A stretch of DNA of 64,000 nt from Terriglobales bacterium (GTDB taxonomy: Bacteria; Acidobacteriota; Terriglobia; Terriglobales; Acidobacteriaceae). The stretch's first letter is position 1. Each line of letters begins with the position of its first letter. A program made the translations under genes and the position numbers. This document shows, piece by piece, positions 24,702 through 32,797 of this stretch. The stretch covers positions 1 to 64,000 of the forward strand of contig DATMXP010000047.1 in the NCBI GenBank assembly GCA_035561515.1, written 5' to 3'. Under the pieces are notes generated by a model. The model saw nothing but the letters and a program-made list of their open reading frames with translations, searched no databases and was not told the origin of the DNA.

Positions 24702-25730
24702 ATGAGCAACAACGGCAATCTCAACCCGGAGTTTTCGACGCCGAACGATGCGCAGCCGGCTGCGACCCAACAGTCAGTGATCAGGAAGATTTTTTTCGGA
24801 CCGAATGGACTGCGGGCCGGGTGGCGATTTGCGATCTACGTGGCGCTGAGTTTCGTGCTGGGGTACGTTTTTCGATATTTGCGGCAGGCGGTGTATCCGT
24901 TGCCGAAGCGGGTGCCGGGGGAGGGGCTCGAACCGGTGCGAGAGATCATCGTGCGCGGCAGCGGATTCCTGGTGGCGGCCGTGGCAGCGTGGATCATGGC
25001 GCGGATCGAGCGGGAGAAGTGGGAGCATTACGGGCTACCGGTGCGGCGCGTGTTCAGCCTGGACTCTTTTGTCGGCCTGGTATGGGGTTTCGTGGCATTG
25101 ACGTTCGTGATGGGCGGGTTGTGGCTGGCGGGCGCGTACCGGATTGAGGGGCTGGCGCTCTCGGGCGGAGCGATCTGGAAATTTGCGGCGTTGTGGGGGG
25201 TGATGTTCCTGATCGTGGGACTGCTGGAGGAGTTCACGCTGCGCGGGTATCCGTTGTACACGCTGGCGTCGGGCATGGGGTTCTGGCCGGCGGCGATTTT
25301 GACTTCGGGGTTGTTCGTGGCGGCGCACCTGGGGAATCCGGGCGAGACCTGGATGGGGCTGACGGATGTTTTCCTGATCGGCGTGTTTTTGTGTTTGACG
25401 CTGTGGCGGACGGGGGACCTGTGGTTTGCGGTGATGTTCCACGCGTCGTGGGACTGGGGGCTGACCTATTTTTACTCGGTGCCGAACAGCGGCGCGACCG
25501 CGACAGGACACCTGTTCAACGTGCAGGTGCAGGGACCAAAGTGGCTCTCGGGCGGGAGCGCGGGGCCGGAGGGCAGCATTATCAACTTGTTCTTCGACCT
25601 GCTGGGATTCGTGGTGTTCCTGGCGTTTTACCGACACCGTAAATGGGTGGGGATGAACGACCGGCGCAAGACGGTGCAGACTTCGGCGAGCGTGACTCTC
25701 GACGCGTCGGCGTTAACGGGAAACAGCTAG
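24702..25730 (+). CDS. CPBP-family intramembrane glutamic protease
   Basis: The 342-residue membrane protein carries the CPBP (Abi/Rce1-like) motifs: LLEEFTLRGYPLY (EExxxR, near residue 173), VAAHLGNP with the first His, and VMFHASWDWG with the second. Family members cut substrates inside the membrane and some serve bacteriocin self-immunity. About eight hydrophobic helices are visible, with an N-terminal cytosolic tail of about 40 residues. The frame is open far upstream, but ATG 24702 fits the divergent gene at 24629. Local coding GC is very high. Confidence 0.85.
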   Translation: MSNNGNLNPEFSTPNDAQPAATQQSVIRKIFFGPNGLRAGWRFAIYVALSFVLGYVFRYLRQAVYPLPKRVPGEGLEPVREIIVRGSGFLVAAVAAWIMARIEREKWEHYGLPVRRVFSLDSFVGLVWGFVALTFVMGGLWLAGAYRIEGLALSGGAIWKFAALWGVMFLIVGLLEEFTLRGYPLYTLASGMGFWPAAILTSGLFVAAHLGNPGETWMGLTDVFLIGVFLCLTLWRTGDLWFAVMFHASWDWGLTYFYSVPNSGATATGHLFNVQVQGPKWLSGGSAGPEGSIINLFFDLLGFVVFLAFYRHRKWVGMNDRRKTVQTSASVTLDASALTGNS

Positions 25731-25828
25731 CAGACCCTGACCACCATATGTTGTATTTGCCGGGATTTCGCTTGAGGGTACCCCCCACCCCCTCCCAAGT
25801 TACAAAACAAAGCACTTGTACGACGGAC

Positions 25829-25853
25829 TATGAAAACAAAGCACTTATAAGTC
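25829..25853. repeat. Second copy of the 25-base ACTTATAAGT repeat
   Basis: This matches positions 9-33 in 24 of 25 bases, with G to C at 25842. The palindrome core ACTTATAAGT is kept, but the outer palindrome arms are lost. Confidence 0.7.
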
Positions 25854-26204
25854 GCTGATTTTGCAGCTAGTTACATTATCAATTTGATAACAAAGAACTT
25901 AGCTGTGGGTACAAGATGTTGTGTTCTGCTCACTGCTTTTAGCTGTCAGCTATTGGCTCTTAGTCGGCAAATTCATTACCAACATTTTCAGGATAGCAAT
26001 TTGGGCGGGGGCAACAAGGTTTTGAAATTTATTTTGCGAGTGTTTTCAGGAGTTTGCGGGGAAAAGGGCGTCGTGACCCCCTTGACACGCTCCGAGCAGG
26101 CAGTGCCGAACAGAACAAAAAAGATAACCACAGAGACGCAGAGACACAGAGAGTTGAATGGGAAAGAGTTCGGTGTGAACGCCGGCGGTAGTTCCGGGGA
26201 CAAG

Positions 26205-26303
26205 AACCCTCCGGGATCGGAGTGCGGTGGTCTCCCACCCTTCGGCTTCGCTCAGGGCAGGCTCTTAACGTCCCCCAATACGAGACGTGAAGGTGGGGCA
26301 CGG
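26205..26303 (-). repeat. Dispersed repeat, inverted copy A
   Basis: Read on the minus strand it contains CCGTGCCCCACCTTCACGTC, GGGGGACGTTAA, GTGGGAGACCACCGCACTCC and CCCGGAGGGTT. The same blocks occur in the same order on the plus strand at 27914-27990. Copy A has an extra insert (CTGAGCGAAGCCGAAG, around 26240-26263). The two copies flank the HNH gene pair in inverted orientation. Confidence 0.7.
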
Positions 26304-26505
26304 AAGCCGTATAGCTAGTGCGTTAGGTGTGCCACCAACCCGGTTTTTCCTGCGCGTTGTGATAGCTACGATGAAGACCGATGCAAGTATCCTGAACTCC
26401 TGCATTTGTTGGCAGAGCCAAAAAGTTCAGATTGACAATCGCGGGATTGCTGCCGAGGATTAAATTTCAGCAATCAGGTTCGATAATTTACCGGCTCAAC
26501 ACAAC

Positions 26506-27252
26506 ATGCCAAGATCGAATTGGAGCAGAGAGGAACTGATCATTGCGTTCAACCTTTACTGCAAAACGCCGTTCGGTCGAATTCACATTCGTAACCCGCA
26601 CATTATTGAACTTGCTCGAGCACTAGGACGCTCACCTTCGGCAGTTTCGTGGAAGTTAGCGAACTTTGCGAGATTGGATCCGTCCTTGAAGCGTCGGAAT
26701 GTTTCGGGAGCAAGCCATGGGGCGAAGCTTGAAGCGATCATCTGGCAAGAATTCAGTAATGATTGGGACAGACTGGCCTTCGAGAGCGAAGAACTTCTGA
26801 GTAGACTCTCACCTTCTTTAGCTAGCAACTATATCTTTGAGGATTTTCCAGAAGGCATATCGCGTCCGACAACTGTTCTTGCACGTGTAAACCAATCTTT
26901 TTTCCGGTCAGCCGTACTTGCTGCTTACCGATGTCGTTGCTGCATTTCCGGTTTGGACGTTTCCAGTTTGCTAAATGCGAGTCATATTGTTCCGTGGCGC
27001 GACGATGCCGCGAATAGAACAAATCCAAAAAATGGCCTCTGCCTCAATGTGCTACATGACAAAGCGTTCGACCGCGGACTTCTCACGATAACGACTGACT
27101 ATAGGGTTAAAGTCTCTCCGGCATTACCTAGAACATGTACCGCGGAAGATCTATTTTTCAAGTATGAAGGTCGGGAAATTTCCTTACCTGAACGGTTCTT
27201 GCCTGACCCGAGCTTCTTGGAGTACCACAACAGGCATGTCTTCCAGCCCTAA
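26506..27252 (+). CDS. HNH endonuclease (predicted restriction endonuclease type)
   Basis: The 248-residue protein has a C-terminal HNH nuclease domain: YRCRCCISGLDVSSLLNASH (first His), IVPWRDDAANRTNPKNGLCL (Asn) and NVLHDKAFDRGLLTI (last His). It resembles the stand-alone HNH proteins of predicted restriction systems. The N-terminal half (ELIIAFNLYCKTPFGRIHIR, RALGRSPSAVSWKLANFARL) looks like a helical DNA-recognition module. Codon use is less GC-rich than in the neighbours, which suggests acquisition. A small gene follows after 12 bases. No methyltransferase is adjacent. Confidence 0.85.
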   Translation: MPRSNWSREELIIAFNLYCKTPFGRIHIRNPHIIELARALGRSPSAVSWKLANFARLDPSLKRRNVSGASHGAKLEAIIWQEFSNDWDRLAFESEELLSRLSPSLASNYIFEDFPEGISRPTTVLARVNQSFFRSAVLAAYRCRCCISGLDVSSLLNASHIVPWRDDAANRTNPKNGLCLNVLHDKAFDRGLLTITTDYRVKVSPALPRTCTAEDLFFKYEGREISLPERFLPDPSFLEYHNRHVFQP

Positions 27253-27264
27253 GAGTTGATCTCC

Positions 27265-27636
27265 ATGAACTTGAAATTAACTTACCTTTACCGGGACGCT
27301 GGCAACTATAAGTACTGGGCCGAAGTCATTTTTGGAAACAGGTCCGCCATGTCGCCTGACAGAGCGCACGCTGCGTTGCGAGCGCTATTTCTCATGGATG
27401 AGCTATTTGTAGCCGATCAGATTCGACTAAAGGAGCTATTCCCATACCACGAGCATCCTACTGAAGACGACCACTGTTTCCACGAATTGTTTTCTGTCGA
27501 AAACACTGAGGCGGATGTTACTGACGCTTTGGATCGAGACTTCCTCGATTTACTTAAAGAGTCGGAACGCGCTAGCCACCAAGGCTGGCGGGGCTTCTCA
27601 GTATCTTCGATAGGCAGAGTTTACTTTGTCTTTTAG
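27265..27636 (+). CDS. Hypothetical protein next to the HNH nuclease
   Basis: I do not recognise this 123-residue protein (MNLKLTYLYRDAGNYKYWAE...GWRGFSVSSIGRVYFVF). It is acidic, with several His residues (FPYHEHPTEDDHCFHELF). The start at 27265 lies 12 bases after the HNH stop, so the two are probably cotranscribed. Its base composition is as atypical as that of the HNH gene. An immunity, accessory or nuclease-control role is possible but unproven. Confidence 0.65.
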   Translation: MNLKLTYLYRDAGNYKYWAEVIFGNRSAMSPDRAHAALRALFLMDELFVADQIRLKELFPYHEHPTEDDHCFHELFSVENTEADVTDALDRDFLDLLKESERASHQGWRGFSVSSIGRVYFVF

Positions 27637-27842
27637 TCGAAACTGGCTACTCCCTCGTAGGCCGGTTGCGTTACTTATCCGCGTGGCGTCCCGATTCTAA
27701 TGCCGTTGATCTCCCACAGTTTGGGAAACGTGCCGGTGGAGGTGAAAGCCTGGCACGCTTTGACCGGGCGCGCGGGATTGCGGTGCTGCGTACCGCCTCT
27801 GAGAGGTTACTACCATGCCAACCCCGGGTTTCGTGCGCAGAG

Positions 27843-27884
27843 AGCGCGCACTCCACCCGGGGCTAATGAATGACGTCCGCTACG
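27843..27884 (+). repeat. 42-base direct repeat, copy 1
   Basis: The block containing CTCCACCC and GGCTAATGAATGACGTCCGC recurs at 28688-28729 with two mismatches. Confidence 0.75.
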
Positions 27885-27913
27885 GCTGGTGGCCCATCCA
27901 TCACACGGAGTTT

Positions 27914-27990
27914 CCGTGCCCCAACTTCACGTCCCGGTGTTTTGGGGACGTTAAGGTGGGAGTCCACTGCACTCCGCTCCCGGAGGGTTT
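27914..27990 (+). repeat. Dispersed repeat, copy B
   Basis: This is the plus-strand partner of 26205-26303 (CCGTGCCCCAACTTCACGTC, then GGGGACGTTAAG and CCCGGAGGGTTT). It lacks the insert seen in copy A. Confidence 0.7.
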
Positions 27991-28181
27991 GGTCGTGATC
28001 CCTGCGTCTCACATGGGTTAATCGATGGGACAGAGACATATTAGTACCCTACTGGCAGTGATTTTGCTCTCACGCTCGCGTGCTGTCCATTCCGATTCGA
28101 TCTCGACCGGCCCGATTTCCCGAAACAGTGATGCGGCAAGGAGGAGTCAACACTCGAAGACTCTTGCTAGCGTGAACGTCG

Positions 28182-28226
28182 GTGGAATCCCACATCTGCC
28201 AACTGCAGGCAGATGCGGGGCACCAG
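28182..28226 (+). repeat. Hairpin repeat, copy 1
   Basis: CATCTGCC (28193-28200) pairs with GGCAGATG (28208-28215) around a seven-base loop. The 45-base unit matches 28645-28689 at 41 positions. Confidence 0.75.
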
Positions 28227-28325
28227 GCTAATGGGGGTAACATTGGCTTCTCACGCCGGGGAAGGTACCATTTCAGGAAAAGTTGGACCGCAGCAGGTCA
28301 CGTTCCTGCTTATTGGAGATCGTAA

Positions 28326-28529
28326 GTGGCTGAACAACTAAACCGTACCGAGCAGCTTGCCGAGCGCCGTAGCGCTCGCAACTGGATCGTGTTCGCTGTG
28401 TTCCTTGTTATCGGGATCGCGAGCATTACACGCGGGTTTTATCGGCAATACGACTGGCTAGGCATTTTCCTGGGAATGGGAGTCATTGGATTTGGGTATT
28501 CACGATTGCGAAGTGGTGCACATGGCTGA
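28326..28529 (+). CDS. Small two-helix membrane protein
   Basis: This 67-residue protein has a charged N-terminus (AEQLNRTEQLAERRSARN) and two hydrophobic segments (WIVFAVFLVIGIASI and WLGIFLGMGVIGFGY). The start is GTG at 28326, preceded by GGAG at a suitable distance. I know of no function. It stands isolated among repeats, so it could be a minor membrane gene carried with the accessory segment. Confidence 0.6.
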   Translation: MAEQLNRTEQLAERRSARNWIVFAVFLVIGIASITRGFYRQYDWLGIFLGMGVIGFGYSRLRSGAHG

Positions 28530-28644
28530 CAGAAGTAATCGTGTCCGGGAGACACCTAGGAAATAAGCGGCACATCAGCGGCTCCGACCATTTGTATCGT
28601 ACGATTTATGCCTGAATTGACTGATACCTGTTCCCACTTCAACT

Positions 28645-28689
28645 GTGGAATCCCAGATCTGCCAACTGCCGGCAGATCTGGGGCACCAG
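28645..28689 (+). repeat. Hairpin repeat, copy 2, with compensatory change
   Basis: GATCTGCC (28656-28663) pairs with GGCAGATC (28671-28678), and the stem extends two further pairs. Compared with copy 1 both partners of the basal pair changed (C-G to G-C), so pairing is kept. Confidence 0.75.
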
Positions 28690-28729
28690 CGCGCACTCCA
28701 CCCAGGGCTAATGAATGACGTCCGCCACG
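28688..28729 (+). repeat. 42-base direct repeat, copy 2
   Basis: This matches 27843-27884 with two mismatches and directly abuts hairpin repeat copy 2. Confidence 0.75.
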
Positions 28730-28887
28730 CGGGCTGGAATCGTGGTGCGCGCTAAATTCATCCTCATCCCCAACGGGCGTTGTAAATGGAAACGCACCCC
28801 GCGTCTGTGGGTAGGTGAACACGAAACGCGGGCCATTCGGCCTCACGCACCATTATCGTCATCGTTCGAACTGAGAAAACAAAAAAG

Positions 28888-28914
28888 AGAGGATGAGCAT
28901 TAAGCCCATCCTCT
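28888..28914 (-). terminator. Terminator of the minus-strand receptor gene
   Basis: AGAGGATG pairs with CATCCTCT, with an inner GC/GC stem. On the minus strand it is followed by a CTTTTTT run. It lies about 100 bases beyond the receptor stop. Confidence 0.75.
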
Positions 28915-29011
28915 TTGCGCTTTTGCACCTTTTGTAAAAGGTAGCTGAGCGCGAGTTTGGTATGCGGAGCGGTTTGGCTGCCCCGCACGCCTCACTATGG
29001 GGGTTACACCC

Positions 29012-32000
29012 TTAGAATGTGAACTTCACCAGGAAACGACCCTGGAAACCAGGATTGAAGGTTGACGGCTGACCATAGCGCGGATCAAGTCCGCCGGCTT
29101 CCGACACCATTCCCTTCCAATCGAAGCCCTTGGTGAGATCCACATGGCGAAGATCCAAGCCAACTGAATCCACCAGTTCTTCCTGGTTGTAACGGTCCAT
29201 GGTGTAGACATTCGTCTTCTGGTTGAAGAGGTTGATCATGTTCATTTCGAACCGCAACGATTTCTTCTCGCCAACCTTGAAGGTATGAGCAACCATCAGG
29301 TCGGTCTGCGTGAAGACAGGCGTGCGGCCCATGTCGCCACGGCCTTCCACGTACATCGGAATGCCGTTCATGGTGTTCACCTGCGTCGTCATCGGTGTGC
29401 CACTGGTAGCGCGGAAGAACCCGCCGACCTCGGTCCCAAACTTGAATGTCTTGGAACCGTAGAACTTCAGAACGTGCGGGCGATCCGTTGGCAGGCGACC
29501 GTACAGGCCGTCGTTTCCGTGCGCGTCGAACAGAGCCTCATCCAGATCGAAGTAACGGTTGGCGTTGCCACCGGAACGGAAGATCTGGGAGAAGAAGGCC
29601 TGGTTTCCGCCGAACGCGTAGCCCAGAGTCGCAGGACGAATTTCGTCCGTGCTCTGCAGTCCGGAGTAGTTTCCGTAGAGACGGCTGTACACGTAGCTGA
29701 CGTTGAAGAGCATGCCTGCACCGAAGCGTCGCGCCAACGACAGTTCCATCGCGTCGTAAGTGCGGACTGCCTTCGGCATGGTAACGAAGCAGTTGCCGTC
29801 GATTTCAATCGGGCAAGCCAAACCGCCGGACAGAGCCACGTTGTTGCGGCCTTCTCCAGGGTTGCCGTAGTTGTACACTTCGTCGCCGTTTTCGATCTGG
29901 CCCATGTCCTCAATGGTGCGGTTCAGCTTGTTGCGGACATAACGGCCGGTGAAAACCATGCTCTCTTTCAGTTGCCACTCGATGCCGGTGTGAACCGTGT
30001 CTGAACTCATCGGCTTCGTGGCGGGATCGATTCGGTCGAATCCGGGCACGCGACGATCACGGAAGGTACCGGGCCACAGGTTCTGTCCCGGCATATTGTT
30101 GAGGTTGAGAGCCCAAACCTTCGCGGGATCGAGCACGCCGTCGGTTTCAACTTCGGTGCCCAGGGTGCGATAGAACACGTGCCACAAATCGCCGCCGAAG
30201 GTACCGCGCGCCAGGTCGTACTTGGTCCAGTCGTAGAACCGGCCCCAGCCCGCCGACAACTTGACTTTGCCGTTGCCGAACAAATCAAAGCTGCCGCCGA
30301 TGCGAGGTGCGATCTTGTCGCCCCAGCCGAACTCGAGTGCGTATTTCTTGATGTCAGGCCGGAACGAAGGAATGATTTCCTTTTCGAAACGTACACCCAC
30401 GTTCAGGGTCAAGCGGTTGAGCAGCTTCCACGAATCCTGCACGTAGACGTTGGTGATGTTGGAACCGGCAGAACCGCGCGTCGCACCGTCGTGCACGGCG
30501 TAATAGCCATACTTGCCCGTGTAATCGACGCCGCAAATAGCGCAGATGTTGTCGGTATAGACGCCATCCTGCATGCTGTTCCAGTAAAGAACCACGCGTC
30601 CATTCGGCCCATAGTTAGAGTTATTTACGTTATTGACGTTCTTCGCGGTACCGATGCCGAACTTAAAGTTATGCTGTCCGGCAAAACGAACCATCTGCGT
30701 CAGGTCGGCCTGGATGTAAGTACGGGTAGTAAGGTCATGCACCACCTGACCGCCAGCCGGACTGGTGTAATTGCTGGCCAGCCATAGGCTTTGAGGTACT
30801 CCCGCGCCGCCCGAGGTAGCATCCGTCACTCCGGTCGGCGAAGTGTTATACCAGAATTCGCCCTGCGGAATAACGCCCGTGTCTTTGTAGTTGAGGTAAT
30901 AACGGCCACCCTTCACGCTCAGAATGGTGCTATTCGTGGCAGTGTAGTCCACCTGTCCGGTGTAGCTCTGCTCTGGCTGAGAATAGCCAAGGAAGCTATT
31001 CGTCCTCATGTCTTCAAGGCTACTTGTACGGGCATTCGCCTTGTAATCGTTGTAGCCGCTGATTGTGCCGGTGGAATGAGTAGGCGTGTAGAGCCACGTG
31101 AAGTTCATGCGCAAACGGCTCGTGGGCTCGAACGAAAGCTTGCTGAACCAATTGATCTGGTTCGCGCTCGCCTTCATTGTGCCGGTGCCATCGATGAACT
31201 CAGCGTTGCGGCTACGCTGCTGCCAACGCGGTGATGCAGCCGTATAAAAGAACAGCCGATTCTGAATAATTGGTCCGCCGAGAGATCCACCGAACTCGTA
31301 GTTGTCGTTCTTGTCCTTGGCGTCCTGGATATATTTGAAGGTGTCTCGGTTGTTTGGTTCGATCTGCATGCGCTCGACCGGACCAGCGTTCAGTTTGTTG
31401 CCGAAATAGTAGTAGTGCAGGTCACCATGGAAGCTGTTGCCTCCCGACTTGGTAATCGCGCTGACTACGCCACCCAGGGCGCCGCCGTATTCTGCATCGA
31501 GTCCGGTGGTCTTTACCTGGACTTCCTGGATGTAGTCGAACGTTGCACTCTGACGCGCCGAACCGTCAATCATGCTGTTGGTGGCAACTCCATCGATGTA
31601 ATAGGAGTTTTCCGCACCGCTGGCGCCGTTAATCTGGAATCCACCTTCAATCTGGCCCGTATTGACCGAGGGAGAGAACACGGCAACGCCGGTAAAATCG
31701 CGACCTTTAGGCAGGCTCGCGAGCTCTTCCGCGGTGACGTTGTGCGCGATCATCGTGCTGGCCGTGTCAATGAGTGGCGCCGCGCCGGAGACTTCAACCG
31801 TCTCTCCTTCGCTGCCCACCTTCATGTCAGCCTTGATGTTGGCGGTCTTGCCTACCAGCACCACGATGTCTGGCATTTCGACTGTGACGAAGCCTTTTTT
31901 CTCTACCCGGACTCTGTAACGCCCAGGTTCGACATCAGTCTGCGTGAATGTTCCGTCTCCACGCGACTTCAATGTCAAGGAGCGGTTCGTATCCATGCTG

Positions 32001-32170
32001 GTGATTACGATCGTGGCATCGGGCAAGACTGCTCCGGATGCGTCCATAACCGTTCCGGTGATGTTGCCGAATCTTTCCTGTGCCACTGCCGGTGCGGAGA
32101 ACAGAACCGCGCAAAAGCAAAGTAAGACGAGAGCAGTAGTAGCTGCTGAGTATTTTTGGAATGCGTTCAC
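29012..32170 (-). CDS. Oar-like TonB-dependent receptor with carboxypeptidase-regulatory domain (1)
   Basis: This 1052-residue outer membrane protein has a signal peptide (ALVLLCFCAVLFSAPAVAQ), an N-terminal carboxypeptidase-regulatory-like domain (ITGTVMDASGAVLPDATIVI, VEPGRYRVRVEKKGF), a plug domain (YYIDGVATNSMIDGS, TTGLDAEYGGALGGVVSAIT) and a long beta-barrel ending in a terminal Phe (GRFLVKFTF). Such proteins, abundant in Acidobacteria, are thought to import polymers or peptides. The start is GTG at 32170 with GGGGG upstream; a longer frame to 32290 would precede the signal peptide. Its ligand is unknown. Confidence 0.9.
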   Translation of the reverse strand: MNAFQKYSAATTALVLLCFCAVLFSAPAVAQERFGNITGTVMDASGAVLPDATIVITSMDTNRSLTLKSRGDGTFTQTDVEPGRYRVRVEKKGFVTVEMPDIVVLVGKTANIKADMKVGSEGETVEVSGAAPLIDTASTMIAHNVTAEELASLPKGRDFTGVAVFSPSVNTGQIEGGFQINGASGAENSYYIDGVATNSMIDGSARQSATFDYIQEVQVKTTGLDAEYGGALGGVVSAITKSGGNSFHGDLHYYYFGNKLNAGPVERMQIEPNNRDTFKYIQDAKDKNDNYEFGGSLGGPIIQNRLFFYTAASPRWQQRSRNAEFIDGTGTMKASANQINWFSKLSFEPTSRLRMNFTWLYTPTHSTGTISGYNDYKANARTSSLEDMRTNSFLGYSQPEQSYTGQVDYTATNSTILSVKGGRYYLNYKDTGVIPQGEFWYNTSPTGVTDATSGGAGVPQSLWLASNYTSPAGGQVVHDLTTRTYIQADLTQMVRFAGQHNFKFGIGTAKNVNNVNNSNYGPNGRVVLYWNSMQDGVYTDNICAICGVDYTGKYGYYAVHDGATRGSAGSNITNVYVQDSWKLLNRLTLNVGVRFEKEIIPSFRPDIKKYALEFGWGDKIAPRIGGSFDLFGNGKVKLSAGWGRFYDWTKYDLARGTFGGDLWHVFYRTLGTEVETDGVLDPAKVWALNLNNMPGQNLWPGTFRDRRVPGFDRIDPATKPMSSDTVHTGIEWQLKESMVFTGRYVRNKLNRTIEDMGQIENGDEVYNYGNPGEGRNNVALSGGLACPIEIDGNCFVTMPKAVRTYDAMELSLARRFGAGMLFNVSYVYSRLYGNYSGLQSTDEIRPATLGYAFGGNQAFFSQIFRSGGNANRYFDLDEALFDAHGNDGLYGRLPTDRPHVLKFYGSKTFKFGTEVGGFFRATSGTPMTTQVNTMNGIPMYVEGRGDMGRTPVFTQTDLMVAHTFKVGEKKSLRFEMNMINLFNQKTNVYTMDRYNQEELVDSVGLDLRHVDLTKGFDWKGMVSEAGGLDPRYGQPSTFNPGFQGRFLVKFTF

Positions 32171-32797
32171 GGAACCCCCTTTCGCGTTTAGGGGCGATGG
32201 AAGCGTCTGCACAGGCACCTGACCACACTCGCGTGAGCGACCGGCCGCCGATGGCCGCCTTCCATTCGCCATTGACGTTCGCCTTCGCAACGAATTGCGA
32301 AGACAGTTGTATTTGTCTGTTCGCGAGGTTCAGGGACGCCCCAGAGATTCTTACTGCCATCCGTATCTCTGGACCTGGCGGACTTCAAGACTTCTTGAAG
32401 CTGTCGCCGGCCTGAATTGCAGAGCGTGCTACGCCGACGGCGTTATTGAATGAACACTGTAAAGAGAAGTGTCACTCAAAGTGACTGCAAACACCTAACC
32501 AAACATGGACTCAGCTTCAATGCTGATTCGAAAGCACTTATGGTTAGAACAACGGCGGTATTCCCAAAACGGGTTCCAGTTCTTGTAGGTGCCCGCGCGT
32601 CGCTATGGAAACGCGTATGGAAACACGGCTCACATGGGACGAATAACTGCATCGGTTGTTAGGGAAAGGTCTCTAACGCAAGACCGTAATCGAGTTCCAT
32701 CTTGGGAAACGACAGGGCTTCGGATAACCAACGTGTCATACCGCAGGCGTTATAGAGTCCCAAATCGGAACTAACGTTAGGGTTTGGTGGTCATCTT
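32171..32797. other. Intergenic region upstream of receptor 1
   Basis: These 627 bases hold no supported gene. An inverted repeat GTCACT-CAA-AGTGAC lies at 32471-32485, and an imperfect direct repeat ATGGAAACRCG around 32604-32626. Promoters for the minus-strand receptor gene should lie here, but none is clear to me. Confidence 0.4.

Larger units (their letters stand above)
25731..26505. other. Gene-poor repeat-rich region before the HNH gene
   Basis: No gene is supported in these 775 bases. A C-tract lies at 25781-25796, and the ACTTATAAGT repeat shared with the window start at 25829-25853, with a further related copy (ACAAAGAACTTA) near 25891-25902. A short tandem array with the unit CAGAGACR lies at 26131-26154, a motif type common in environmental genomes. 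One arm of an inverted dispersed repeat occupies 26205-26303. Confidence 0.5.
27637..28325. other. Repeat-rich non-coding region downstream of the HNH pair
   Basis: No gene is supported in this 689-base gap. It holds parts of dispersed repeats that recur nearby: a 42-base block at 27843-27884, inverted copy B at 27914-27990 and a hairpin repeat at 28182-28226. The mosaic suggests repeated insertion and decay. Confidence 0.5.
28530..29011. other. Non-coding repeat region before the receptor gene end
   Basis: This holds hairpin repeat copy 2 (28645-28689), the second 42-base block (28688-28729) and the terminator of the minus-strand receptor gene. I see no gene here. Confidence 0.5.

Noticed and set aside
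26131..26154. Tandem CAGAGACR units as a CRISPR
   Set aside because: The units are eight bases with no spacers; this is a simple tandem repeat.
28840..28880. tRNA-like T-loop (GTTCGAA)
   Set aside because: No flanking stem or acceptor arm can be formed.
29285..32125. Several long plus-strand frames opposite receptor 1
   Set aside because: They have no ribosome binding sites or domains, while the receptor has a complete domain order.
32450..32774. Two short open frames upstream of receptor 1
   Set aside because: They have no ribosome binding site, odd composition and no domain; likely chance frames.
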